A stretch of DNA of 62,486 bases from the NCBI RefSeq assembly GCF_025567415.1, contig NZ_JAOQJV010000013.1, positions 1 through 62,486 on the forward strand, written 5' to 3'. This document shows positions 25,685-34,367 of the stretch, piece after piece. Both the position numbers and the translations under genes were made by a program. The notes under the pieces were generated by a model that saw only the letters and a program-made list of their open reading frames with translations, was not told the DNA's origin and did not search any database. The first letter of the stretch is position 1; the number at the start of each line of letters is the position of its first letter. The DNA is from Claveliimonas ammoniilytica. GTDB lineage: Bacteria; Bacillota; Clostridia; Lachnospirales; Lachnospiraceae.

Positions 25685-26563
25685 ATGGAAGCGAAGAAGA
25701 TTTCGGTAATTATTCCCACATATAATAGAAAAGAAAAGCTGCCGGCCTGCGTGGACAGTGTGCTTGCGCAGACCTATCAGAATATCGAAGTGCTGGTAGT
25801 GGATGATGCTTCGACGGATGGGACAGAAGAATTATTCCGTGAGATCAGCGATCCTAGAGTGAAGTATCTGAGATATGAAGAGAATCATGGCGCGTGTTAT
25901 GCGAGAAATTATGGCGCGGTACGCTCGGATGGTGAACTGATCGCATTTCAGGACAGTGACGACACCTGGCATCCGGACAAGCTGGAGAAGCAGGTGCGCT
26001 TTCTGGAAGAGACACAGGTGGATATGTGTTTCTGCGGAATGAACCGGATAGCGACAAATGGCAATCAGTTTCATTTTCCGGTGCATGATTTTCATAAGGA
26101 ACATGCGGTGGAAGAATTCCTCGCGGAGAACAGAGCCAGTACGCAGACCATGCTGATGAAGCGGGAGGTTTGGGAGACACTGCGCTTTGATGAGAATATC
26201 AAGCGGTATCAGGATTGGGATTTTGGTATCCGTGCTGCGAATACATTTGATCTGGGGTATATGCCGGAGGCATTGGTAGAATCGGAAGTGGGTGCAGACA
26301 GTATTTCGGCGCGAGTTGCGTCTTATCAGCATCTGCTGCATTTATATAAGAAACATCAGGATCTGTATGAACAGTATCCGAAGAGTATGGCAGTGATGAA
26401 CCGGAGAATGGGTAAGCGTGTACATCCGACAGATCCGGCGCTTGCTGCAAAGCATTTTAAAAAGAGCCTGAAATTAAGTAAGAATCCATATGATCTGAAA
26501 TATTGGATCATGGACAGCATAAGAAGCAGTGTGAACGGAAGAGAAAGGAAGGTTTCGGAATGA
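25685..26563 (+). CDS. GT2-family glycosyltransferase (A)
   Basis: 292 residues. KISVIIPTYNRKEKLPACVDSVLAQTY is the opening of GT-A fold family 2 enzymes; LVVDDASTDGT and AFQDSDDTWHPDKLE give the nucleotide-binding and DXD metal sites. YQDWDFGIRAA supplies the catalytic Asp region. No membrane segment is visible. It is inferred to add one sugar to the growing glycan at the cytoplasmic face. The donor and acceptor are unknown. The stop overlaps the start of the next GT gene (ATGA). Confidence 0.87.
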   Translation: MEAKKISVIIPTYNRKEKLPACVDSVLAQTYQNIEVLVVDDASTDGTEELFREISDPRVKYLRYEENHGACYARNYGAVRSDGELIAFQDSDDTWHPDKLEKQVRFLEETQVDMCFCGMNRIATNGNQFHFPVHDFHKEHAVEEFLAENRASTQTMLMKREVWETLRFDENIKRYQDWDFGIRAANTFDLGYMPEALVESEVGADSISARVASYQHLLHLYKKHQDLYEQYPKSMAVMNRRMGKRVHPTDPALAAKHFKKSLKLSKNPYDLKYWIMDSIRSSVNGRERKVSE

Positions 26564-27435
26564 TAGCATTTGTAATCCTGCACTATCGTGCAGCGGATAT
26601 GACCAGAAAATGCGTGGAACGAATCAAGGCACTGGAAGGCGACAAGAAGATCGTGATCGTGGACAATGCATCGCCGAATGGAACAGGACAGGAACTGTTG
26701 GACGAATATGCAGAAGATTCAGAGATTAAAGTCATTCTGAATCCGGAAAATTCCGGCTTTGCAAAAGGTAATAATATGGGAGTGCGCTGGGTACAGGAGA
26801 ATGTGCCGGCGGATTTCGTGGTGGTACTTAACAATGACGTGGAGATCTTGCAGAAAGATTTCTGCCCGAAGGTGGAAGCAATCTATCGCAGACATTCGTT
26901 TGATGTGCTGGGACCGGATATTATCTCAGTGTTTTCCGGTATTCACCAGAATCCGAAGAGCCTTCACGGATATTCACTGGAATCCGTAAGAAAGAAACGG
27001 GAAAAGGTAGCGCGTACAAAGAACCCGATCCTGCTGTTACTCAGCAGCGGAGAAAAGAACAGCCCGGCAATCTGGAAGAGAGTACAGCGCAGAAGAAGAG
27101 CAAAACAGTGTATCGACAGCAGTATCCCTACGGAGGGAAGTGTACTGCATGGTTCCTGCGTGATTTTTTCCAAACGCTATCTGAAAAAGCATCCGGAGCC
27201 ATTTTATCCGAAGACCTATATGTATTTTGAGATGGAGATTCTGGACTGGCTGTGCAGAAAAGATAAAAGTGTGGTGCGTTATGATCCTTCAATTGAAGTG
27301 CTGCATTACCAGTATGTGTCCTCCAAGCAGGAATACCGTTCGATCGTAAAACGGTCAAAGTTCGTGATCGACTGTCTGCTTGATTCTCTGACAGCAGCAG
27401 AAGAACTGATCCTGGAAAGTGAGGCAGAGGCATGA
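26560..27435 (+). CDS. GT2-family glycosyltransferase (B)
   Basis: 291 residues. FVILHYRAADMTRKCVERI, VDNASPNGTGQELL, NPENSGFAKGNNMGVRW and VVLNNDVEI are the signature of rhamnosyl- and related transferases (WbbL/RfbF-like GT2). Start at 26560 overlaps the previous stop by four bases and has AGGAAGG upstream; an earlier in-frame start at 26503 lies inside the other gene. Cytoplasmic. Stop overlaps the next start (ATGA). Confidence 0.87.
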   Translation: MIAFVILHYRAADMTRKCVERIKALEGDKKIVIVDNASPNGTGQELLDEYAEDSEIKVILNPENSGFAKGNNMGVRWVQENVPADFVVVLNNDVEILQKDFCPKVEAIYRRHSFDVLGPDIISVFSGIHQNPKSLHGYSLESVRKKREKVARTKNPILLLLSSGEKNSPAIWKRVQRRRRAKQCIDSSIPTEGSVLHGSCVIFSKRYLKKHPEPFYPKTYMYFEMEILDWLCRKDKSVVRYDPSIEVLHYQYVSSKQEYRSIVKRSKFVIDCLLDSLTAAEELILESEAEA

Positions 27436-28307
27436 AAAAGAAGAAGATAAGCAAAGCGTCCAAGGCTTTTTACATAACGCTTTCCTATCTGTCTCCGAGA
27501 TTGAATACGAAGTTATTATTTTTGAAAAAATTTGGACGTTTCCCGGATCTGAAGGATCCAAAGACATTAAATGAAAAGATCCTGAAGCTAAAGCTTGAGA
27601 CTTATGGCAGGGATCCACTGGTGAGACAGTGCGCAGACAAATACTGCGTCCGGGAATACATTGATAACTGTGGACTGGAGCATTGCCTGAACAAGCTGAT
27701 CGCAGTTTATGACACACCGGAAGAGATCGAATGGGACAAACTTCCGGAGCAGTTTGCCATGAAATGGAACTTTGGATGTGGATATAACATCATCTGTCAG
27801 TCTAAGAAGGAATTGGATATTCCGGCGACGGTAGAGAAGCTCCGCAAATGGGGCAAGGAACCATTCTGGGCGTATTTTTCAGAGCTTCAGTACCGGAAGA
27901 TTGAGAAAAAGATCATTGTAGAAGAATATATCGGCGGATCAGACGGATCACTTCCGGAGGATTACAAATTCTACTGCTTTCATGGAAAAGCGTACTGTGT
28001 GATGGTATGCGCAGGCAGAGAAGAAGGCTGGCCGAAGTTCTATTTCTTTGACCGGGATTTTAAGTTGATGCGTATTAACAGAGATTCGAAAAATGCACCG
28101 GAAGGCTTTGCGCTTCCCAGACCTGCGGGACTGGAAGAAGCCTTTCAGACAGCGGACCGGCTGAGTGAAGGATTTCCATTTGTCAGAGTGGATCTGTACC
28201 TGACAGAGAAAGGAGTCCGATTCGGGGAAATGACATTCACGCCGGCTGCAGCATTGGATAATAAACGACTTCCGGAGACAGATCTTCTCTTTGGAAGCAT
28301 GATGTAG
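27432..28307 (+). CDS. TupA-type ATP-grasp protein
   Basis: 291 residues. LNEKILKLKLETYGRDPLVRQCADKYCVREYI, FAMKWNFGCGYNIIC, IIVEEYIGG, DYKFYCFHGKAYCVMVC, and FVRVDLYLTEKGVRFGEMTFTPAAA are typical of the TupA family (Pfam PF14305), named after a protein of teichuronopeptide synthesis in alkaliphilic Bacillus. It is related to, but distinct from, the four other ATP-grasp proteins of this operon. Predicted to attach an amino-acid-type group to a uronic-acid polymer. Confidence 0.85.
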   Translation: MKKKKISKASKAFYITLSYLSPRLNTKLLFLKKFGRFPDLKDPKTLNEKILKLKLETYGRDPLVRQCADKYCVREYIDNCGLEHCLNKLIAVYDTPEEIEWDKLPEQFAMKWNFGCGYNIICQSKKELDIPATVEKLRKWGKEPFWAYFSELQYRKIEKKIIVEEYIGGSDGSLPEDYKFYCFHGKAYCVMVCAGREEGWPKFYFFDRDFKLMRINRDSKNAPEGFALPRPAGLEEAFQTADRLSEGFPFVRVDLYLTEKGVRFGEMTFTPAAALDNKRLPETDLLFGSMM

Positions 28308-28316
28308 GAGAGGGAT

Positions 28317-29393
28317 ATGAGAGTAGCAATTGTAGGAGCGGGCAATACCGGATGTGCGATTGGAGCAGACTATGCCGGTAAAGGTCATGAGGTGACGCTG
28401 ATCAAGACATCGCATGCCATGCATGATGATAACTTTCGGTATCTGTCTGAGAATCAGGGCAGGATGGTGCTGGATGAATTTGGGGAAGAAAAAGTAAGTC
28501 ACATTGCCCATGTGACGAGAGAGATAGAAACAGTAAAAGGACAGGATGTGGTCTTTGTCTGCGTGCAGACAGGCTATCATCAGGATGTATTGGCAAAGAT
28601 ACTCCCGCATCTGGAAGCGGGGCAGATTGTGGTAGTGAACCCTGGATATCTGTCAACGGCCTATGCCATTGGAATTGGCATTCCGGAAGGCGTGATCATC
28701 GCAGAGGCAGAGAGCAGCTTCATCGATGGACGGATCATGGAACCGGGAAGATTTAAGGTGGGATTTCGCAATGTAAGGAATCCGATCGGTATCTATCCGA
28801 TGCACCAGAAAGATTATGCTGTTTCCAAATTAGATCAGCTCGGCACGCCGTTTGCCTATGCAGACAGCGTGATCGAGACGGCGCTTCACAATCCGAACAT
28901 GATTGTTCACACAGTTGGGGCAGTCATGAGTATTCCGCGGATTGAAGCGACTGGTGGTGATTATTGTATGTACCATGAAGTATTTACTCCGTCAGCGTGG
29001 AAGATACTGGAAGCACTGGATCAGGAGAAAATGAATATCTTAGAACATCTTGGACTGGAGCCGGTTCCATATGTGGAAATGTGCAAATACCGCAACAGTC
29101 TGGACGATGAGAGTGATGCGAAGGAAGTATTCTTTGCGTATGCGGCAATGCCGGAGCGTGCAAAGGGACCAACATCCGTGAATTCCAGATATATTACGGA
29201 AGACATTCCACAGGGACTGGTGTTGATGGAATCACTGGGACATGTGCTGGATATTCCGGTTCCGGTGTGTACATCATTGATCGAGATCGCATCGGCAGCA
29301 CTGGGTACGGATTTCCGTGCCGGTGGCCGTACCCTGGAACGTCTGGGAGAAGAGAATGTGCAGCAGATATTGAAGGAACGGAAAGGCGAGTAA
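28317..29393 (+). CDS. NAD/NADP octopine/nopaline-type dehydrogenase
   Basis: 358 residues. An N-terminal Rossmann fold begins VAIVGAGNTGCAIGADYAGKGHEVTL; the second half matches the octopine/nopaline dehydrogenase domain, with the catalytic His in the ALHNPNMIVHTVGAVMS motif. These enzymes reductively condense an amino acid with a 2-oxo acid (often pyruvate) to give an opine, a secondary amine dicarboxylic acid. Related 6-phosphogluconate-dehydrogenase-like folds exist, but the HNPN motif is diagnostic. Start 28317 follows TAGGAGAGGGAT. Its location inside a glycan operon, with ATP-grasp ligases on both sides, suggests that the product is joined to a sugar. Confidence 0.82.
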   Translation: MRVAIVGAGNTGCAIGADYAGKGHEVTLIKTSHAMHDDNFRYLSENQGRMVLDEFGEEKVSHIAHVTREIETVKGQDVVFVCVQTGYHQDVLAKILPHLEAGQIVVVNPGYLSTAYAIGIGIPEGVIIAEAESSFIDGRIMEPGRFKVGFRNVRNPIGIYPMHQKDYAVSKLDQLGTPFAYADSVIETALHNPNMIVHTVGAVMSIPRIEATGGDYCMYHEVFTPSAWKILEALDQEKMNILEHLGLEPVPYVEMCKYRNSLDDESDAKEVFFAYAAMPERAKGPTSVNSRYITEDIPQGLVLMESLGHVLDIPVPVCTSLIEIASAALGTDFRAGGRTLERLGEENVQQILKERKGE

Positions 29394-29398
29394 CGGAC

Positions 29399-30421
29399 AT
29401 GTCACAGTGGAATGCTGTTAAGAAAACATGGAAGATGGCAGAGAGTCTCCGCAGACAGCGGGGAGGGCTTGCGATGCGGTATTTTCTGGATGCCATAGGC
29501 TGTGGCTATCGGCACGGCGCATCGCCTGAGAATTATCTGGTACTGCGCTTCTATGAGCTGAAAGATGCAGAGCGTTATCAGTATCTGACTTCCGGCAGGT
29601 CATCCAAGGCAGACCGGGAGCTGAACCGGCGGCTGCCAAAGGAAGATGCCAGGATCATGGCACAGAAGCATCTGTTTTACCGACAGTTTGAAGGACTGGT
29701 AAAGCGGGAATATCGATATGTGCCGGATACGGAACCGGCAGATTTTGAGGCATTTCTGAAGGGTCATGAATGCATCATATGCAAGCCGAGCCGGGGAATC
29801 ATGGGGCATGGGATCCGTAAGATCCATACAAAAGAAATAGAAGATATTCCGTCATTCTATGAGGAATGCAGGAAAAATAATATGCTGGTCGAAGAATGTA
29901 TCGTGCAGCATGAAGTACTGGAACACGTCCGTCCGGGATGTGTGAATTCCATTCGGATCAACGCAGCCAGAGACCAGAAAGGTCAGATACATCTGATCGG
30001 TGCCTGTCTGAAATGTGGCGGTGCAGGAGCAGTGGCGGATAATTTTCACTCCGGCGGTATCGCATATCCGCTGGATCTTGACAGAGGATGCGTATCGGGA
30101 CCTGGAAGAAATAATACAGAGATCCGGGATTACGACAGACATCCGGGAACCGATTATTATATGCCTGGACTGCAGATTCCACACTGGGAGCAGATCAGGG
30201 CATTGGTAAATGAAGCAATGGAAAGAATGCCGGGAATTGGCTACGTGGGATGGGACATTGCAGTGACACCGGATGGTTGTGAACTGATCGAAGGGAACTG
30301 TCACTGGCCTGGCGGCAATATTATACAGTTAGATGGGATTGGAAAATATCCACAGATACAAAAGTGTTTAGAGGGAGCAGCAGAGGAAGATGGAAAAGAA
30401 GAAAAACATATTATTGGATAA
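29399..30421 (+). CDS. Sugar-transfer-associated ATP-grasp protein (3 of 4)
   Basis: 340 residues. Landmarks: ECIICKPSRGIMGHGIRKI, MLVEECIVQHEVLEHVRPGCVNSIRI, DNFHSGGIAYPLDL and YVGWDIAVTPDGCELIEGNCHWPGG. Start 29399 is five bases after the dehydrogenase stop; the longer open frame upstream is inside that gene. The end overlaps the next gene by 32 bases, so the two are tightly coupled. Function as for the other copies: inferred ligase of amino or opine group to a sugar acid. Confidence 0.8.
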   Translation: MSQWNAVKKTWKMAESLRRQRGGLAMRYFLDAIGCGYRHGASPENYLVLRFYELKDAERYQYLTSGRSSKADRELNRRLPKEDARIMAQKHLFYRQFEGLVKREYRYVPDTEPADFEAFLKGHECIICKPSRGIMGHGIRKIHTKEIEDIPSFYEECRKNNMLVEECIVQHEVLEHVRPGCVNSIRINAARDQKGQIHLIGACLKCGGAGAVADNFHSGGIAYPLDLDRGCVSGPGRNNTEIRDYDRHPGTDYYMPGLQIPHWEQIRALVNEAMERMPGIGYVGWDIAVTPDGCELIEGNCHWPGGNIIQLDGIGKYPQIQKCLEGAAEEDGKEEKHIIG

Positions 30422-31454
30422 TTATCTTGTGAAGAATCTCAGAGCATATCCGGTTCTGAAGAAGAAATTCATGCATTATATAGAAGGGACAAAGGAACTG
30501 CCGGAAGGATTTACCAAGCGTAAGTTATTCCATGATTATCTGAAGGTGCGCAGAAACAATCCGGAAAAACGAGTGTCTCAGTCAGAGTATATGATCTTCG
30601 GCTTCTATGGCTTAAGTCCGGAAGAACAGAAAAGATATCTGACAGATATCGAGGCGACCAGACTGATGCGTCCATATAATAACGAATCTGAAAAATATCT
30701 GAAAGACAAATTAAGCTTTTTGAAGAATTTTACACAGTTTGTCAGCAGGGGATGGCTCTATGTGCCGGAAGCAAGCTATGAAGAGTTCGATGCATTTGTG
30801 CACAAGTATCATGTGGTTGCGCTGAAGCCACAGTATTCTAGCTGGGGAATCGGATTTATCCGTCTGACAGAGGCAGAGTTTGACGCGAAAGAAGATAAAG
30901 AAGAATTCTATCAGAAGATGATCAAGGGAAGATATCTGGCAGAAGAGTTTGTGGAGTCTCATGAATCACTGGCAGTATTCCATCCATCATCACTGAACAC
31001 GCTGCGCGTGATCACATTCCGTAACGAGGATCGGTTTGAAGTATTCGGATGTGGATTACGTGTGGGCAATAACGGACTCCATGTGGATAACGCTCACGGA
31101 GGCGGAATTTTCTGCGAGATCGATCCGAAGACCGGTATTATCAACACAGATGGAATCGATGAATGTGCCAATACCTATATCGCACATCCAATGACCGGTA
31201 TGCAATTCCGAGGTGTGCAGATTCCATTCTGGGAGGAAATCTGTGCGCTGTGTAAGGAAGCGTCACAGGCACTTCCGTGTCTGCGTGTGGTAGGCTGGGA
31301 TGTGGCAATCCTTTCCGATGGAAGACTGGAGCTGATCGAGGGCAATCACAGTCCGGGAATGAATATCGTACAGGCACCGGCAAAGCACGGTGTGCATGAT
31401 AAATTTGAATCTATGCTTTTGGATTACTATGGTGATCCGGAACAGTATATATAA
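30390..31454 (+). CDS. Sugar-transfer-associated ATP-grasp protein (4 of 4)
   Basis: 354 residues. Landmarks: VVALKPQYSSWGIGFIRL, YLAEEFVESHESLAVFHPSSLNTLRV, DNAHGGGIFCEIDP and VGWDVAILSDGRLELIEGNHSPGMNIVQ. Start at 30390 lies inside the end of the previous gene. Last gene of the operon; a terminator follows. Confidence 0.8.
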   Translation: MEKKKNILLDNYLVKNLRAYPVLKKKFMHYIEGTKELPEGFTKRKLFHDYLKVRRNNPEKRVSQSEYMIFGFYGLSPEEQKRYLTDIEATRLMRPYNNESEKYLKDKLSFLKNFTQFVSRGWLYVPEASYEEFDAFVHKYHVVALKPQYSSWGIGFIRLTEAEFDAKEDKEEFYQKMIKGRYLAEEFVESHESLAVFHPSSLNTLRVITFRNEDRFEVFGCGLRVGNNGLHVDNAHGGGIFCEIDPKTGIINTDGIDECANTYIAHPMTGMQFRGVQIPFWEEICALCKEASQALPCLRVVGWDVAILSDGRLELIEGNHSPGMNIVQAPAKHGVHDKFESMLLDYYGDPEQYI

Positions 31455-31464
31455 GATACAAGGG

Positions 31465-31495
31465 AGGATTCCGTCTGGTGGCGGGATCCTTTTGC
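31465..31495 (+). terminator. Terminator of the ATP-grasp glycan operon
   Basis: AGGATTCCG and CGGGATCCT pair over nine positions (one G-T), followed by TTTTG. Confidence 0.75.
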
Positions 31496-31620
31496 TTGCA
31501 CAGAAATCAACTATGGAAAGTTCTGCTATGAGTTCATAGAGTATATTGTATGAATAATACTGGCTGTGGTAAAATGGTTAAAAATAAAATGTATTAATCT
31601 CTATTTGGAAAGGAAAGCAT

Positions 31621-32226
31621 ATGGCATTAGAAAATAAGCTTAATATTACAGATTCCACAGAACTTGCGAGAATGGAAGAAAAGATAAGCAAGAAAAAAGC
31701 AGTAGAGCTATTTGAAAATGGATATTTGGATAACTATAAAGCAGGAAGTTTTGAGATGCTTGCGGCCATTCATAAATATCTATTTGGAGAAATATACGAT
31801 TTTGCGGGAGAGGTGAGATGTGTAAATATTTCGAAAGGAAACTTTCGATTTGCTCCTGTTATGTATTTGCAAGCTGCAATTGATAATATTGAGAAGATGC
31901 CGCAGTCAACATTTGATGAAATTATTGAAAAATATGTTGAAATGAATATAGCTCATTCGTTTCGTGAAGGGAACGGCCGAAGCACCAGAATATGGCTGGA
32001 TATAATTATGAAAAGAGAGTTGAACAAAGTTATTGACTGGAGTGTTGTGGATAAAGAAGATTATCTGTTGGCGATGGAAAGAAGTCCGATCAAAGATATC
32101 GAGATAAAATATATCTTAAAACAGGCTTTGACAGAAAAGATTAACGATAGAAAAGTTTATATGAAAGGTATAGACCATAGCTATTACTATGAGGGCTATG
32201 TGGTGTACAAGGCGGAAGAACTGTAG
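31621..32226 (+). CDS. Fic/DOC-family protein (probable AMP-transferase)
   Basis: 201 residues. The active-site motif is HSFREGNGRSTR (residues 112-123), with the catalytic His112, the acidic Glu, and the phosphate-binding GNGR. The flap region RCVNISKGNFRFAP is upstream, as usual. Fic proteins transfer AMP (or other nucleotide groups) to hydroxyl side chains of target proteins. Near the C terminus SYYYEG (187-192) fits the (S/T)xxxE(G/N) inhibitory pattern of class III Fic proteins, which block their own ATP site. There is no separate antitoxin-like gene next to it, in keeping with self-inhibition. Start at 31621 follows GGAAAGGAAAGCAT. Target unknown. Confidence 0.87.
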   Translation: MALENKLNITDSTELARMEEKISKKKAVELFENGYLDNYKAGSFEMLAAIHKYLFGEIYDFAGEVRCVNISKGNFRFAPVMYLQAAIDNIEKMPQSTFDEIIEKYVEMNIAHSFREGNGRSTRIWLDIIMKRELNKVIDWSVVDKEDYLLAMERSPIKDIEIKYILKQALTEKINDRKVYMKGIDHSYYYEGYVVYKAEEL

Positions 32227-32371
32227 ATATGTCATGTTCCAATTATTACAGAACCGTAAAGCTATTTCTGTTGGAAGATCCAGGCAAGTCCAGAGTATAT
32301 GATTATACGGAATCTGTTCCGGTACACATATATCAGGAAGACTGCCGGATCTCACTTGATGAGCTGTTTCA

Positions 32372-33115
32372 TTAAAAGTATCGTCCGCCACCGGTTCCCG
32401 GACCACCGCAGCAGACGCTTCCGCCGCAACAGAGGTTGCATACCAGATTGGCAATGCAAAGCTTCATGCAGTAATCGCTGCCGCCCATCGAGTAAGGACG
32501 ATAAGGATTCTGCCTGGTCTGATACCAGCTGCCGCCACTCTGCAGACGCTGTAAGAGTACCTGATACTGCATATTATTCGGGTTCATCTGATAAGCAGTC
32601 TTGGCGTGTTCCAGTGCAGCTACATTATTACCAAGTCCGGAATTCGCCATAGCGCTGTAGTAGTACCACTGTGCGCTGCGGTCTTTCATATCATTCAGCA
32701 CATTCAGTGCTTCTTGATAGTGACCGCTGCCTATAAAGTTGGCAGCAGCACGCAGATGTAAGACATCTTCGTTATCCGTAGCTTCGGGACCGGCCTGCTG
32801 TCTGTAGCCACCGCCGAAGTCGCCCCAGAAGCCTCCGAATGGATCGCCACTCTGGCCGCTACCGTAGCTTCCGTATCCGCCGGAAGTACCGTAACCGCCT
32901 GCTCCATAGCTGCCGGAAGAGCCGTATTCACGTTCTTTCATAATCTGCTGGTAAGCCTGCTGTACTTCTTTGAATTTGGCTTCTGCCTGGTCTTTGTTAG
33001 GGTTATTGATATTCGCATCCGGGTGGTACTTGCGGCTCAGCGTACGATAAGCCTTCTTGATCTCGTCGTCACTGGCATCTCTGGATACCCCCAGAATCTG
33101 ATATGGATCGGTCAT
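32372..33115 (-). CDS. DnaJ-domain protein
   Basis: 247 residues. The J domain covers residues 1-70, with the HPD motif at 31-33, which stimulates DnaK-type ATPases. A Gly/Tyr/Ser-rich stretch follows (about 72-115), then a TPR-like helical part with AAANFIGSGHYQEALNVLNDM and AKTAYQMNPNNMQYQVLLQRL. The C terminus is rich in Cys and Gly (CCGGSVCCGG). The usual DnaJ zinc domain and substrate domain are absent, so it is a specialised co-chaperone. The start overlaps the stop of the upstream DUF5685 gene (ATGA). Confidence 0.87.
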   Translation of the reverse strand: MTDPYQILGVSRDASDDEIKKAYRTLSRKYHPDANINNPNKDQAEAKFKEVQQAYQQIMKEREYGSSGSYGAGGYGTSGGYGSYGSGQSGDPFGGFWGDFGGGYRQQAGPEATDNEDVLHLRAAANFIGSGHYQEALNVLNDMKDRSAQWYYYSAMANSGLGNNVAALEHAKTAYQMNPNNMQYQVLLQRLQSGGSWYQTRQNPYRPYSMGGSDYCMKLCIANLVCNLCCGGSVCCGGPGTGGGRYF

Positions 33116-33960
33116 GATTTGTTCTCCTGATTATTAACTGATTGGCGCTTTTCACAGATTGCCTCAAATCGGCACCATACGCCGGAATAGAGAATGTTGC
33201 GAAGAATCTCAGCATGAGTGAGGATCGGTAACTTCTCAAACTCACGAGAACATTCAGCAATCATCATCGTAAGGATCTGCTTGCAGTAATCATCAAAATC
33301 TTCGCGTTCTCTGAAGCGCATAAAAGGATTATAACACGCATTTGCAATATCGTCATCTATATCCTCATAAGCATCCATCAGATAAATGAATTTGCCCAGG
33401 AAAAATCCCATTCGGTGAAGGGAGTCCTTCCATATATCCTGCTTCCAGACGAAGATTTCAGCCATGATCTCACCGAACAGACCGGCCATCTTGTCCAGAT
33501 CCTGCTCATTCGCTTTTTCACAGGAAGAGATTTGGGCGAGCATATCGCGGATGAGCTTAACTTTTTCCGGGTAAGTCTTTTCAATCTGCTTCACCTTGGA
33601 ACGAAGAAGCCTGGAATTGATCCAGGCTTTTTTCTTATGTTCGTCTGTCCAGTCGTCCAGACATTTATAATAAGAGAGAACAATATTCATATCTGCGGCG
33701 TACTGCGTGATCTCATTGGTGCGTGCGGCATGCTTCTGAAATGGATGTGCCACACAGTTACGGATCGAATCCTCTGCCGGCGGCTCGTATAAGCCGGAAA
33801 GCAGGATAATGAGAAATGTCATATCATAGGATAATGTAATCTGACCGCTTCGGCCGTAACGTTCCTTTAAGTCTTTGCAGAGTCCACAGTAATAAGCATG
33901 ATAAATGTCAAAATCGCGGAATTTCATTTCCGCTTTATTAATTGCAATGTATCCGAACAT
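33112..33960 (-). CDS. DUF5685-family protein
   Basis: 282 residues. The opening MFGYIAINKAEMKFRDFDIYHAYYCGLCKDLKERYG, with its CGLC pair, is characteristic of DUF5685, a family common in Clostridia. Later helical parts (YYKCLDDWTDEHKKK, LGKFIYLMDAYEDIDDDIANACYNPF) resemble an all-alpha fold with acidic pairs such as DAYEDIDDD that could bind metal, similar to isoprenoid-synthase-like helices; this is only a resemblance. Function unknown. It is in an operon with a zinc-ribbon membrane protein upstream (11-base gap) and a DnaJ protein downstream. Confidence 0.75.
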   Translation of the reverse strand: MFGYIAINKAEMKFRDFDIYHAYYCGLCKDLKERYGRSGQITLSYDMTFLIILLSGLYEPPAEDSIRNCVAHPFQKHAARTNEITQYAADMNIVLSYYKCLDDWTDEHKKKAWINSRLLRSKVKQIEKTYPEKVKLIRDMLAQISSCEKANEQDLDKMAGLFGEIMAEIFVWKQDIWKDSLHRMGFFLGKFIYLMDAYEDIDDDIANACYNPFMRFREREDFDDYCKQILTMMIAECSREFEKLPILTHAEILRNILYSGVWCRFEAICEKRQSVNNQENKS

Positions 33961-33971
33961 GGGATGACTCC

Positions 33972-34367
33972 TTAGCTCTTTTTGATAAATGTGGTGTTAC
34001 ACTTTGGACAGCGGATCTCAATCTTGCCCTTGCCCCTTGGTACACGGATCTTCTGCTTGCAGGATGGACAACGGTAAATATGGTGTGTCTTTCTCTGACC
34101 AAACAGGATTTTCTGGGTGTAGAACCAGTGACGGATCTTATATGTCTTGTTCAGAAACACCTGATTCTCGGAAGATCTCTTATATACATTGCGGGAGAAC
34201 ATCCGGTAATATGCCAGAATCAGAAGAATCCACACCAGTAGATTAATAATCCGGCTGGTAAAAATGTAGTTGATAACAACTAAAAAAAGTGCCAGTCCGA
34301 TGGTAAAACGTCCCATGGTATCCATACCATATCGACCAGCCATGAAGCGTGCAAACTTTTCACGCAT
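33972..34367 (-). CDS. Small membrane protein with C-terminal zinc ribbon
   Basis: 131 residues. One long or two short hydrophobic segments lie at about 22-55 (GLALFLVVINYIF ... LLVWILLILAYY). The C-terminal part has CPSCKQKIRVPRGKGKIEIRCPKCNTTF, two CxxC knuckles of a zinc ribbon. Function unknown. First gene of the trio with DUF5685 and DnaJ proteins; the three appear to work together, perhaps in protein quality control near the membrane (inference). Confidence 0.75.
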   Translation of the reverse strand: MREKFARFMAGRYGMDTMGRFTIGLALFLVVINYIFTSRIINLLVWILLILAYYRMFSRNVYKRSSENQVFLNKTYKIRHWFYTQKILFGQRKTHHIYRCPSCKQKIRVPRGKGKIEIRCPKCNTTFIKKS

